DNA from: Zoogloeaceae bacterium
GTDB taxonomy: Bacteria; Pseudomonadota; Gammaproteobacteria; Burkholderiales; Rhodocyclaceae
DNA: 64,000 nt
Assembly: GCA_024235675.1 (NCBI GenBank)
Contig: JACKLZ010000005.1
Coordinates: forward strand, 310,001-374,000
Direction of reading: 5' to 3'
The notes under the pieces were generated by a model. The model made no database searches. It was not told the DNA's origin and saw only the letters and a list, made by a program, of their open reading frames with translations. The translations under genes and the position numbers were made by a program. Below are positions 35,105 through 45,678 of this stretch, one piece after another (positions within the stretch are counted from its first letter, which is position 1; every line of letters begins with the position of its first letter).

Positions 35105-36913
35105 TCACAGCGGCCAGACCCACAACAGCATCGGCAGGCTGATCGTCACCACCAGCACCTCCATCGGTAGCCCGAGTCGCCAGTAGTCCCCAAAGCTGAA
35201 GCCCCCCGGCCCGAGGATGAGGGTGTTGTTCTGGTGGCCGATGGGGGTGAGGAAGGCGCAGGAGCCGCCGATGGCGACGGCCATGAGGAAGGCGTCGGGG
35301 GCGGCGCCGAGCTGGCTGGCGATGCTGATGGCGATGGGGCACATGACGGCGGCGGTGGCGGCGTTGTTCATGAAGTCGGACAGCGTCATGGTGACAATCA
35401 GCACCAGCGCCAGCGCGACCACCGGGTGACCCTGGGCGAGGCTGCCGAGCAGGCCTTTGGCGAGGGCGTCGGCGGCGCCGGTGCTGGCCATGGCGCCGGC
35501 GACGGGAATCAGCGCGCCGAGCAGGATGATCACGGGCCAGTCGACGGCGTCGAAGACTTTGTCGAGCGGGATGATGCGCAGCACGATGTAGGCGAGCACC
35601 GCGGTGGCGAAGGCGATGGCGGCGGGCAGCAGGCCGAAGGCGGCGCCGGCGATGGCCAGCATCATGATGATGACGGCGAGCGTGGCCTGGTTGCGGTTGG
35701 GGATGCTGATGTCGCGTGGGGCGAGCGGCACGCCGCCAAAGCTGCTGGCGAAGGCGCTGAGGGCTTCGGGCACGCCTTGCATGAGCAGCACGTCGCCGGC
35801 GCGGATGGGCGTGGAGCGCAGGCGCTTGATGCTTTGCCGGCCCTGGCGGGAGATGGCGAGCAGGTTGAGGCCGAAGCGGGTGCCGATGTGCACGTCACCT
35901 ACGCTGCGCCCGATGATGGCGGCGTTGGGCAGCACCACCAGTTCTTGCAGCACCGTTTCTTCCTTGTCGCTGCTCTTCTTGTCCTCGTCGCCTTTGCGCC
36001 GTTCGGGTTTGGGGCCGTCTTTTTTGTCGGGCGATTCGAGACTGAGGCCGAGGCCGCTGAGCGTGGTGGTGAGCGAGCCGGGGTCGGCTTCAATCACCAG
36101 AATGTCGCCGGCGCGCAGCACGCGCCAGGGGTTGGGGGCGGTGACGCGGAAGTCGTTACGCACCATGCCGACCACTTGCGCGTCGGCGGCTTCGAGCGTG
36201 CGCTCGACTTCATTCAGATGCTTGCCCACGGCCTTGCCGTCGGCGCTGACCCAGGCTTCGGTCAGGTAGGTGCCGGTGTCAAAGTGGGCGCCGCCTTTCT
36301 GTTCGCGGTGCGGCACGATGCGCCAGCCGAGCAGAGCGAGAAAGACGAGGCCGCCGAGTGCGACGGCGAGGCCGACCGGGGTGAAGTCGAACATGCCGAA
36401 GCTGCCGGCGCCGGTGCTCTCGCGAAAACTGGCGACGATGAGGTTGGGCGGCGTACCGATGAGGGTGGTCATGCCGCCGAGCAGGGTGCCGAAGGCCAGC
36501 GGCATGAGCACTTTGCCGGGCGGGAGATCATGCCGGCCGGCGGTTTGCACCGCGACGGGAATGAGCAGCGCCATGGCGCCGACGTTGTTCATGAAGGCCG
36601 AGAGCACGGCGCCCACGCCGATCAGCACGGCAATGCTCAAGGTGGGGCCGGCGCCGGGGGTGAGCACGCGCTGGGCGAGGGCGTCGACCGCGCCGGTATT
36701 CTGCAGCCCGCGGCTGAGTACCAGCACGGCGGCGACGGTGATGACCGCCGGGTGGCCAAAACCGGTGAAGGCCAGATCGGACGGCACCAGGCCGGCAAAC
36801 ACACACACCAGCAAGGCCGCCAGCGCGACCACATCGTGCCGCCAGCGCCCCCACAAAAACAGGCCGATGGTGGCGGCGAGGATGGCGAAGAGGAGGAGCT
36901 GGTCGTTTTGCAT
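35105..36913 (-). CDS. SLC13/DASS-type anion permease with two TrkA-C domains
   Basis: A 602-residue protein. Membrane segments flank a soluble middle part (about residues 200-400) with two RCK/TrkA-C-like units, recognised by GDILVIEADPGSL and GDVLLMQGVPEAL. In the membrane parts are NNVGAMALLIPVAVQTA and, in the second half, SDFMNNAATAAVMCPIAIS, the paired 'xxN(N)' clamshell motifs of the divalent-anion:Na+ symporter/arsenite-type superfamily. The likely substrate is sulfate or a dicarboxylate, which cannot be told from sequence alone. It ends 5 bases before the next minus-strand gene's stop on the map, and so lies downstream of the depolymerase-like gene. Confidence 0.85.
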   Translation of the reverse strand: MQNDQLLLFAILAATIGLFLWGRWRHDVVALAALLVCVFAGLVPSDLAFTGFGHPAVITVAAVLVLSRGLQNTGAVDALAQRVLTPGAGPTLSIAVLIGVGAVLSAFMNNVGAMALLIPVAVQTAGRHDLPPGKVLMPLAFGTLLGGMTTLIGTPPNLIVASFRESTGAGSFGMFDFTPVGLAVALGGLVFLALLGWRIVPHREQKGGAHFDTGTYLTEAWVSADGKAVGKHLNEVERTLEAADAQVVGMVRNDFRVTAPNPWRVLRAGDILVIEADPGSLTTTLSGLGLSLESPDKKDGPKPERRKGDEDKKSSDKEETVLQELVVLPNAAIIGRSVGDVHIGTRFGLNLLAISRQGRQSIKRLRSTPIRAGDVLLMQGVPEALSAFASSFGGVPLAPRDISIPNRNQATLAVIIMMLAIAGAAFGLLPAAIAFATAVLAYIVLRIIPLDKVFDAVDWPVIILLGALIPVAGAMASTGAADALAKGLLGSLAQGHPVVALALVLIVTMTLSDFMNNAATAAVMCPIAISIASQLGAAPDAFLMAVAIGGSCAFLTPIGHQNNTLILGPGGFSFGDYWRLGLPMEVLVVTISLPMLLWVWPL

Positions 36914-36918
36914 AGCCG

Positions 36919-37968
36919 TTACCGGCTGGGCGCGGCGGGCCGAGCGAGTTGGTCGAGCATGGCTTTGACGGCCTTGATCTGCGGCCCATTGCGAGTGGCG
37001 TAGTCGACCGACTCATAGCCCCACCAGTCCCAGCAGGCTTTGGGGTTGAACACCCAGCGCGGCCAGTTGCCCGACCAGGCCCAGCCGTAGCGCGGGGTGG
37101 TTTGCGGGTAGAGGACGACGAGGCGGTTGGCCTCGGCCCAGCGGTTGTAGCCGGCGGTGGTGGCGAAGCGTTCGCCGATCTGGTCGGCGCTCTGGCGGCA
37201 GCCGTGGAAGGCCACATGCACTTTGCAGCCGCCGGCGCGGCAGCCGGTGGGGATGTAGGCGTAACCGTCGCCGCCCATGCCTGCGCTGTCGGCGGCGCGG
37301 GTGAAGGGGCGCTGGTCGAAGGCGACGAGCTCGCCGCCCGCCGTGGCGGCCTTGGGTTGGAGCGGGCCGAGCAGATGCGCGAGCAGCTGGCCGGCGGCGT
37401 CGACGCCCTCGCAGCGGTTGATGTAGGGCGGCTCAGAGGTGTTGCAGGCATTGGCCTGCGGGTCGTCGAGCGAGAGCATGGCGTGGCCGGCGTCGGGCAC
37501 GGTCACATAGGCGATCTGCTCAGCCGCAACCCAGCGGCGGTAGAAGGCGTCAAGCGCGTCCATGACCGGACGGGCGACGGTGCGATCCTGCCCGCCGGAG
37601 AGCAGCCAGACGCGGTCGGCGGCGAGCCCGGCCACCGGGTCGACGCGACCGGCGGCGGCGTCCTCGGTCACCCGCGCGGCACTGGTGGCGGCGTCGGGCA
37701 CCGGCTTGCTATCGCTGGGCTCCATGCAGTTGGACAGCGCCTGCCACATGCTGCCGGCGGCGCATTCGTAGGGCCCGCCGGCGAGCACGCCGACGCCGTC
37801 AACGATGGCTGAGTGGGCGACATGAAACTGCACCGCCATATAGCCGCCCGAGGATATGCCCGAGACGGTGATGTGATCGGCCTGCACGCCGAGTGAAGGC
37901 AGCGGTGGCGCGGCGTGGGCGGCGGTGGCAAACACGGCAGCGAAGAGCGATGAGGCGATGAAGCGCAT
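36919..37968 (-). CDS. Exported polyhydroxybutyrate depolymerase-like hydrolase
   Basis: Start at ATG 37968 (MRFIASSLFAAVFATAAHA), giving 349 residues with a signal peptide. The catalytic serine is in VSGISSGGYMAVQFHVAHSA, an Asp is suggested in LLSGGQDRTV and a His in VPDAGHAMLSL. A second conserved region, VHVAFHGCRQSADQIGERF followed by YNRWAEANRLVVLYPQTTP, is typical of PHB depolymerase-like esterases. It probably hydrolyses polyester or oligomers outside the cytoplasm; specificity is not proven. The permease gene follows 5 bases downstream, so they may be co-transcribed. Confidence 0.82.
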   Translation of the reverse strand: MRFIASSLFAAVFATAAHAAPPLPSLGVQADHITVSGISSGGYMAVQFHVAHSAIVDGVGVLAGGPYECAAGSMWQALSNCMEPSDSKPVPDAATSAARVTEDAAAGRVDPVAGLAADRVWLLSGGQDRTVARPVMDALDAFYRRWVAAEQIAYVTVPDAGHAMLSLDDPQANACNTSEPPYINRCEGVDAAGQLLAHLLGPLQPKAATAGGELVAFDQRPFTRAADSAGMGGDGYAYIPTGCRAGGCKVHVAFHGCRQSADQIGERFATTAGYNRWAEANRLVVLYPQTTPRYGWAWSGNWPRWVFNPKACWDWWGYESVDYATRNGPQIKAVKAMLDQLARPAAPSR

Positions 37969-38104
37969 GGGCGGGCCCGAAAAGTGTGACAGAGGCATGA
38001 TCGATGGATCGCGGTGTCCAACGCAAGCCGGCTGTGCCAAACTGGCATTGTGTGATTTCGCGATACAGCGAAGCGCGCCCCCAATTTCAACAGGAGAAAG
38101 CTAT

Positions 38105-38605
38105 ATGACGACAGTAACGCTGCATGGAAACCCGGTTGCCGTGGCCGGCCGCCTGCCCCAAAAAGGCGATGCCGCCCCCGCTATGACGCTGACCGGCGCC
38201 GATCTGGCCGATGTCGGCCTGGATGCCTTTGCCGGCAAGCGCAAGGTGCTCAACATTGTGCCCAGCCTGGACACCCCGACCTGCGCGACCTCGACCCGCA
38301 AGTTCAACGCCGAGGCCGCCAGCCTGGCGAATACCGTGGTGCTGGTGGTGTCGGCCGACCTTCCCTTCGCGGCCAAGCGCTTCTGCGTGGCCGAGGGGCT
38401 CGAAAACGTGGTGACCTTGTCCAACTTCCGCAGCCCGGCCTTTGCCAAGGACTGGGGCGTGGCCCTGGCCGATGGCCCGCTGAGCGGCCTGACCGCGCGT
38501 GCGGTGGTGGTGCTGGATGAAGCCAACAAAGTGACGCATTCCGAGCTGGTCGGTGAAATCGGCGACGAGCCGAACTACGCGGCCGCGCTGGCAGCGCTCA
38601 AGTAA
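38105..38605 (+). CDS. tpx: Thiol peroxidase (Tpx)
   Basis: A 166-residue protein starting at ATG 38105 with AGGAGAAAG ahead. The peroxidatic Cys60 is in LDTPTCATSTRKF and the resolving Cys94 in AAKRFCVAEGLENV, at the spacing of the E. coli enzyme, so it is an atypical 2-Cys peroxiredoxin that reduces alkyl hydroperoxides using thioredoxin. Single gene, divergent from the depolymerase-like gene, followed by a strong terminator. Confidence 0.95.
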   Translation: MTTVTLHGNPVAVAGRLPQKGDAAPAMTLTGADLADVGLDAFAGKRKVLNIVPSLDTPTCATSTRKFNAEAASLANTVVLVVSADLPFAAKRFCVAEGLENVVTLSNFRSPAFAKDWGVALADGPLSGLTARAVVVLDEANKVTHSELVGEIGDEPNYAAALAALK

Positions 38606-38626
38606 TAGCGCTGGCTTGACCACGCG

Positions 38627-38655
38627 ACGGCGGACTGCGGTCCGCCGTTTTTTGT
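38627..38655 (+). terminator. Intrinsic terminator after tpx
   Basis: Stem ACGGCGGAC (38627-38635) and GTCCGCCGT (38640-38648) with TGCG loop, followed by TTTTT; it lies 22 bases after the tpx stop. Confidence 0.9.
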
Positions 38656-38714
38656 TTGGACTCGGAGTCTGTCGTGCGTTTTGAATCTGCCGCCTGTCGA
38701 CCGGGCGTATTGCC

Positions 38715-39596
38715 ATGATCCCCACCCGCAATCTGCTCGGGCTGGCGGTACTGACCCTCATGTGGGGCATCAACTGGCCGGTGATGAAGCTGTCGCTGCG
38801 TGAGCTGTCGCCGCTGTATTTTCGCGCCATTACGATGAGCGGCGGCCTGCTGCTGCTGATCTGCTGGTATCGTTCGCGCCGCGTCAGCCTGCGCATGCCG
38901 ATGTCGGCGCTGCCGCAGGTGCTGATGCTGGCCTTGCCGAACATCCTCGGCTGGCATGCCTTGTCGATTTTTGGCGTGCAGGCGCTGGCCTCGGGGCGGG
39001 CGGCGATTGTCGGCTTCACCATGCCGATCTGGGTGGTGATCATCGGCGTGCTGTTCTTCCGCGAGAAGATGACGGCGCGCCTGTGGCTGGCCACGGCCTG
39101 CTCGGCGGGCGCGGTGGTGCTGCTGCTGTGGCACGAGCTGGACGCCCTTACCGGTCGGCCGGTGGGCGTGCTGTGGATGTTGTCGGCGGCCTTTTGCTGG
39201 GCGCTCGGAACCTTGTTGCTCAAGCGTGTGTCTGTGCCGCTGTCCACCGAGGCGCTGACGGTGTGGATGATCGGGTTGATGGTGCCGGTGGTGTGGGTGC
39301 TGGCGGTGTCGCTGGAGCCGGTGCCGAGTCTGGATTTTTCGCCGACCATGTGGGTGGTGCTGGTGTACGGCTTTGCCATCAATTACGGCATCGCGCAGAT
39401 TTTGTGGTTCTCGATCGCGCGCAGTGTGCCGCCGGTGGCCAGTGGCTTGTCGATCATGTTCATCCCGGTGATCGGCCTGGGTTCGGCGATGGTGTTGACC
39501 GGCGAGCAACCGTTTGTGGAAGATTATTTTGCCGCGGCATTGATTGTCGTGGCCCTGGCGACGACGCTGTTGATCGGGCGTCGAAGCACACCGTGA
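38715..39596 (+). CDS. DMT-superfamily (EamA) transporter
   Basis: A 293-residue membrane protein of two EamA repeats, about ten hydrophobic segments in all. The first repeat opens LTLMWGINWPVMKLSLREL with FRAITMSGGLLLL, the second opens WMLSAAFCWALGTLLLKRV and ends SGLSIMFIPVIGLGSAMVL, all typical of drug/metabolite exporters. The substrate is not deducible. A 48-base gap separates it from the following DUF481 gene, so they could share a transcript. Confidence 0.9.
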   Translation: MIPTRNLLGLAVLTLMWGINWPVMKLSLRELSPLYFRAITMSGGLLLLICWYRSRRVSLRMPMSALPQVLMLALPNILGWHALSIFGVQALASGRAAIVGFTMPIWVVIIGVLFFREKMTARLWLATACSAGAVVLLLWHELDALTGRPVGVLWMLSAAFCWALGTLLLKRVSVPLSTEALTVWMIGLMVPVVWVLAVSLEPVPSLDFSPTMWVVLVYGFAINYGIAQILWFSIARSVPPVASGLSIMFIPVIGLGSAMVLTGEQPFVEDYFAAALIVVALATTLLIGRRSTP

Positions 39597-39644
39597 TGCC
39601 GCCCACGAGGCGAGGCGGCGCGGCTTTTTGTGAAAGGACATTGC

Positions 39645-40586
39645 ATGGGGCGGACGTTTCGCTCGGGGCTCGCCGTGGCGAGTCTGGTTTTAGCCAGCCA
39701 GGCGCTGGCGATGGTCACCATTACACTGGAGAACGGCGACCGCCTGCGCGGTGAGCTGGTGGCCGAGACGCCCACCGAGCTGCGCCTGACGCATCCGATA
39801 CTGGGCGAGGTGGTGGTGGCGCGCGACAAGATTCGCACGCTCGAAGATGGCGACACCGTGACCCCGCCGCGCCCCAAGCCGACCATTGCCAGTGTGCCGG
39901 ACAACGGCTTGCTCGGTTCGGGCTGGCTCACCGACTGGCGCCGCCGCATGGAGGTGGGCGTGAGCGGTGCGTCGGGCAAGTCGCAGAACCAGCGCGTCAA
40001 CGTTGGCTTCATGGCCGATTTTGAAGATACCGAAGAGCGCTGGAACCACCGCACGCGTTTCTATCGCCGGCAATCCGAAGGCGAGACGACCTCGCAGACG
40101 CTGTCGGTCGCGCTCAACCGCGATGGCCTCGTGCCGGGTTCGCCGCGCTTCTATTTCACCGGTGGCCAGTTCGTGCGCGACGATTTCAAGGACTGGGGCA
40201 ACCGCCTCAACGTGAACACCGGCATCGGCTATCAGTTTGTGTCCACCGAACGCTGGCGTTTGCTCGGCCGCGGCGGTGTGGGCGCGATCCAGACCTGGGG
40301 TGGCGATGAGGGGAGTCGTTTTGCGCCCGAGCTGTTGCTGGGCGTCGATCTCAATTGGCGGGTGACACGGCAGCACTCGGTCGCCCTGACCAATGCGTAT
40401 CACCCCAATGTCCGGGAGCACGGCGTCTTTCGCAACATCACCTCGGTGGACTGGGTGATCGATCTGGACAAGAGCCTGGGCGCCGGGCTGCAGATTGGTG
40501 TGACCAATGAATACGACTCGGCACGCGAGCCGGGCGTGGGTCGCAACGACTTCAACTACACCAGTTCGCTGGTGTGGCGGCTGTGA
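39645..40586 (+). CDS. DUF481 outer-membrane-like protein
   Basis: Start at ATG 39645 with AAAGGA upstream rather than the GTG at 39630; 313 residues. A signal peptide (MGRTFRSGLAVASLVLASQALA) is followed by a short domain (ITLENGDRLRGELV) and a long beta-rich region of alternating polar and hydrophobic residues (LNVNTGIGYQFVSTERWRLL) ending in SSLVWRL. This is the DUF481 pattern of salt-stress-induced YdiY-like outer-membrane proteins. Function unknown. Confidence 0.82.
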   Translation: MGRTFRSGLAVASLVLASQALAMVTITLENGDRLRGELVAETPTELRLTHPILGEVVVARDKIRTLEDGDTVTPPRPKPTIASVPDNGLLGSGWLTDWRRRMEVGVSGASGKSQNQRVNVGFMADFEDTEERWNHRTRFYRRQSEGETTSQTLSVALNRDGLVPGSPRFYFTGGQFVRDDFKDWGNRLNVNTGIGYQFVSTERWRLLGRGGVGAIQTWGGDEGSRFAPELLLGVDLNWRVTRQHSVALTNAYHPNVREHGVFRNITSVDWVIDLDKSLGAGLQIGVTNEYDSAREPGVGRNDFNYTSSLVWRL

Positions 40587-40638
40587 GGCGCTTGGCGCCA
40601 GGCTTGGCGTCGGCCGAGCTGGCGGCTTGAAGCCCGCC

Positions 40639-40932
40639 CTACGGGTCGAGCCCCTCGACGCTGACCAGCCGCGCCGAGCTGCATTCGTCGCGGACGGCTT
40701 TGAGGCCTTGATAGATCGGACCGGTGTAGAAGTCTTCCCAGGCCTGAACGGACGGAAATTCAAGCAGCACGATACGTCGTGGCGACCAGTCGCCTTCGTA
40801 GACCTTGTGGGCGCCGCCGCGCGCCAGATAGCGCCCGCCCGCCGCTTCGAGCGCAGGTTTTACCTTTTGGATGAACTCCTGGTAGCGCGGCACATCGTGG
40901 ATCTCGACATCAAAAATCACGAACGCGGTCAT
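40639..40932 (-). CDS. DUF1330 domain protein
   Basis: A 97-residue protein with the DUF1330 layout: VFDVEIHDVPRYQEFIQKVK, RYLARGG, then PRRIVLLEFPSVQAWEDFYT. The family adopts a dimeric ferredoxin-like fold of unknown function. Single small gene, ahead of which (on the minus strand) lie norEF ending 37 bases away. Confidence 0.9.
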   Translation of the reverse strand: MTAFVIFDVEIHDVPRYQEFIQKVKPALEAAGGRYLARGGAHKVYEGDWSPRRIVLLEFPSVQAWEDFYTGPIYQGLKAVRDECSSARLVSVEGLDP

Positions 40933-40968
40933 GGGCAGCTTCTCCCGGATGGGGTCAGTGGGGCCGAC

Positions 40969-41268
40969 TCAAAGCGTGGTGAGCCAGGCGATCTGCGGGC
41001 CGAACAGGTCGGTGAGGATCAGCATAACCGGTAGCGCGACGGCGTAGAAGCGCACCAGTCGGCGGATTGACGGATGCGCACCGCCGAGCTCGAGAAAGTG
41101 GTCGATCACCACCCGCCCCTTGAAAGCCATCATGGCCGCCACGGCCACGGTGACCCATAGCCCCGGACTGCCGGTGTTGCCGACAACACCGCCAATCAGC
41201 GTCAGACCGAGCAGCACCAGCCAGGCGACAGTAAGGGTGCGTTCGCTATGCATGGCCGGGGTCCTCAT
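40969..41268 (-). CDS. norF: NorF-like protein (prokaryotic cytochrome oxidase subunit IV type)
   Basis: A 99-residue membrane protein starting at ATG 41268, which overlaps the stop of norE (ATGA). It has three hydrophobic segments: VAWLVLLGLTLIGGVVG, LWVTVAVAAMMAFKGRVVID and LVRFYAVALPVMLILTDLFG. The FKGRVVIDHFLEL stretch is typical of NorF/COX4-like proteins. With NorE it is an accessory of nitric oxide reductase in denitrifiers; norCB is not in this window. The name is by position and membrane pattern. Confidence 0.75.
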   Translation of the reverse strand: MRTPAMHSERTLTVAWLVLLGLTLIGGVVGNTGSPGLWVTVAVAAMMAFKGRVVIDHFLELGGAHPSIRRLVRFYAVALPVMLILTDLFGPQIAWLTTL

Positions 41269-41864
41269 GGCAGCACATAAAACAGCGGGAAGATCATCAG
41301 CCAGATCAGGTCGGTGGCGTGCCAGTAGCAGGCAAAGGCTTCCAGACCGTCGTGATCCGTGGCGTCGTAGGCGCCCATCCAGGTGCGAGCCATGACCCAC
41401 AGCAGACCAAGCAGACCCCAGCACACGTGCACCAGGTGGTTGAAGGTAAGGTAGTAATAGGCCATCTGGAAGACTTCGCCATTGCCCGACAGGCCGCGGG
41501 CGACATTCCATTGCACTTCGAAAAACTTCACCACGGGGTAACCGATGCCGGTGAACAGTGCGGCCGTGAGCCATTTGAGACAGGTGGCTCGCTGGCTGCG
41601 GCGCATGGCCATCACGCCGCGAGCGACGAAATAGCTGCTGGTGAGCATGATCACCGTGTTGGTGACGCCGGCCAGCGTTGACAGCTGCTGCGGGCCGTCG
41701 CGGAAGGCTTCCGGATGGTGGGCGCGGGCCAGAAAATAGACGATGAACATCAGCGCGAACTCGGTGAGCTCGCAGTAAATACCCACCCAGATCGCCTTGT
41801 TGCCCGGAATGCGGCCAAGGACGGGGGCGGGCGGCGCCGAGAAGGTGGCTGTGCCGATCGACAT
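41265..41864 (-). CDS. norE: NorE-like cytochrome c oxidase subunit III family protein
   Basis: A 199-residue membrane protein. It carries the heme-copper oxidase subunit III pattern: GNKAIWVGIYCELTEFALMF, TNTVIMLTSSYFVARGV, LTFNHLVHVCWGLLGLLWVM and a closing FACYWHATDLIWLMIFPLFY. Its short length and pairing with a NorF-like gene identify it as NorE rather than a true oxidase subunit. It probably assists maturation or stability of nitric oxide reductase. A near-consensus FNR/DNR-type site is about 90 bases upstream. Confidence 0.8.
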   Translation of the reverse strand: MSIGTATFSAPPAPVLGRIPGNKAIWVGIYCELTEFALMFIVYFLARAHHPEAFRDGPQQLSTLAGVTNTVIMLTSSYFVARGVMAMRRSQRATCLKWLTAALFTGIGYPVVKFFEVQWNVARGLSGNGEVFQMAYYYLTFNHLVHVCWGLLGLLWVMARTWMGAYDATDHDGLEAFACYWHATDLIWLMIFPLFYVLP

Positions 41865-41946
41865 CTGTGGTGTCGTGCTCTGTGATTTGGGGTGCTTTCA
41901 GTATGGCCAGCCCGCGCCGCCGGTGCCAGTCAGACGCGGTGTTTTC

Positions 41947-41960
41947 TTGATGTGGACCAA
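41947..41960 (-). promoter_or_regulatory. FNR/DNR-type operator upstream of norEF
   Basis: TTGAT, four bases, ACCAA matches the FNR/DNR consensus TTGAT-N4-ATCAA at 9 of 10 positions. It lies between the DUF3179 stop and the norE start. A minus-strand CATACT at 41905-41900 could be the -10, which would place the site near -61. Confidence 0.5.
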
Positions 41961-41968
41961 GCGGGTGG

Positions 41969-42910
41969 TCAAGGTGCCCGATGGACGGCGGTGTCCGGGT
42001 GAAAGGCGTACCACGCGAACCAGAACAGGGTGGTGCCGGCGAGTTGTTCGCCGCGGCTGTCGAAGGCCTCGGCGCGCTCGTGGGTCTTGTCGAACCGGAT
42101 GATGAGCTTTTGCCCGCCCAGCGTGTCTTCGAACAAGGCCGGCCCCTTGTGCAATTCCATGAAGGGATAGGCTTTGTAGGCGTCGCCGACGTGCACACCC
42201 AGCACCCGCTCCTTGGGGTGAAAGCCCGCGCTGCGGAAGGCGACGGGGAAGTACAGCGTCTCGTTTTCGGCATAGCCGGCGTAGGGGTCGCGGCCATAGG
42301 CGCGCTGGTGGCCCGTGTTGGGTGAGAGTACGCGTGAATCGGGGTTGAGCGTGCGCCAGTTCGCCCAGGTGGTGTGCACCAGCGGCAATGCGATGAGCAT
42401 CGTGCCTTTCATGGGGCCGCTGATGGCGCGGCCCATGAGCTGCGACCATAGCGACTGGCTGCCACGGTCGTAGAGCAAGACATCGCTGTTGTAGAGCAGG
42501 CCCGAGACACCGAAATCCAGCGTCGTATCGCCCTGCTCGGCCACGAAGGCCACGCCGCTGCCGCACAGCGGACAGTAGGTGATGGCCACCGCCTCGCCGC
42601 CGATACGGTCGTTGACCACCTCGTGCCAGTTGAGGATGCGCACCGGATAGGCGCGGGCTTCGCCGCGGTGGACGATGCCGAGCACCGGGTCGGACGGGGC
42701 CAGAAAATCGGCCTGCGCGGCGGACACGAAGTGCGGCCGGTCGATGGCGGGAATGCCGTCGCGTGGCGGGCCGCCGGGGTGGATCTCCGCTACCGGCACG
42801 CTGCTGCCGGTGAGGTCGAAGCCGTTTTTGCTTGTTGCGTGCGCTGGCGTCGTGGCCAGTACGCCGGCGATCAGCGTGGCGATCGCCCAGTGCGTGAGTC
42901 GGGGCCGCAT
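41969..42910 (-). CDS. DUF3179 domain protein, exported
   Basis: Start at ATG 42910 with GGAGGG at a good distance; 313 residues. A signal peptide ends near THAHAT-like residues (ATTPAHAT). The body has the DUF3179 signatures: RAYPVRILNWHEVVND, then AITYCPLCGSGVAFVAE with two cysteines, LYNSDVLLYDRGSQSLWSQL and KAYPFMELHKGP. Function is unknown. The CPLCGS pair could bind a metal or be redox active. It stands just upstream of norEF on the same strand. Confidence 0.85.
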   Translation of the reverse strand: MRPRLTHWAIATLIAGVLATTPAHATSKNGFDLTGSSVPVAEIHPGGPPRDGIPAIDRPHFVSAAQADFLAPSDPVLGIVHRGEARAYPVRILNWHEVVNDRIGGEAVAITYCPLCGSGVAFVAEQGDTTLDFGVSGLLYNSDVLLYDRGSQSLWSQLMGRAISGPMKGTMLIALPLVHTTWANWRTLNPDSRVLSPNTGHQRAYGRDPYAGYAENETLYFPVAFRSAGFHPKERVLGVHVGDAYKAYPFMELHKGPALFEDTLGGQKLIIRFDKTHERAEAFDSRGEQLAGTTLFWFAWYAFHPDTAVHRAP

Positions 42911-43087
42911 GGCTATGCCCTCCAATGGTGTCATGAACGGTGGACACGCGGGGGGTGCGTTCACTTACACGCTGCAAGCGTCAGAATGCCGGCAGATCTG
43001 CCAATGCTTGCATGTAACATCATGTTTTAAAGCAATAAGTCCGTGAAACATCGTGCGGCGCGTCTGGCCTTGCGCGGCGCAAGCGAG

Positions 43088-43093
43088 TAGAAT
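43088..43093 (+). promoter_or_regulatory. Possible -10 element of the mnmG operon
   Basis: TAGAAT lies 43 bases before the mnmG start. A weak -35-like CTGGCC at 43064-43069 is 18 bases upstream. The match is modest. Confidence 0.3.
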
Positions 43094-43135
43094 CGCGGCC
43101 TTGCCTTTTTGCTGTTTCTCTGCGCAGGACGCGTC

Positions 43136-45042
<1,907 letters not shown>

Positions 45043-45046
<4 letters not shown>

Positions 45047-45678
45047 GCGACATGGCAACACTGGAACGCGGCCTGGCCGCGATGAGCATCGCGCTGCCCG
45101 AGGCCGCTCACGAAAAACTGGTGGCCTACGCGGCCCTGCTGGCCAAGTGGAACAAGGTCTACAACCTGACCGCGATTCGCGACAGCAGTCAGATGATGAC
45201 GCTGCATCTGTTCGACGCGCTGTCGGTGCTGCCGCATCTGAGCGCGGTGACGCGGCTGGCCGATGTCGGCTCGGGCGGTGGTCTGCCCGGCATTCCGCTG
45301 GCGATTGCCCGGCCGGAGCTGGCGGTGACCTCGATCGAGACGGTCAACAAAAAGGCGACCTTCCAGCAGCAGGCCAAGATCGAGCTCAAGCTGGCCAACT
45401 TTGAACCGGTGTGCGCGCGGGTCGAAGAAGTGCGGCGCGACCCCGGCTTTGACGGCATCATCTCGCGCGCCTTCTCGGAGCTGTCCGATTTCATTCGGCT
45501 GACGGCGCACCTGCTGGCGCCCGGCGGACGCTTCTATGCCATGAAAGGCGTGTACCCTCATGAAGAAATCGCGCGGCTGCCCGAGGGATTCGGGGTGGTC
45601 GAGGCGATCGAACTGGCCGTGCCGGCACTCGATGCCCATCGGCACCTGATCATCGTTGAACGAAACGGAAACGCCTGA
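45043..45678 (+). CDS. rsmG: 16S rRNA (guanine527-N7)-methyltransferase RsmG (GidB)
   Basis: A 211-residue protein with the SAM-binding loop LADVGSGGGLPGIPLAIARP, the family segment YAALLAKWNKVYNLTAIRD near the start, and ISRAFSELSDFI later. It methylates G527 of 16S rRNA. Start codon overlaps the mnmG stop (ATGA), and the stop overlaps the parA start by one base (TGATG). Confidence 0.96.

Noticed and set aside
42911..43135. Possible oriC or NsrR-type site upstream of mnmG (AACATCATGTT palindrome at 43016-43026)
   Set aside because: No DnaA-box cluster or AT-rich unwinding region is seen, and the palindrome is too short to assign to a regulator.
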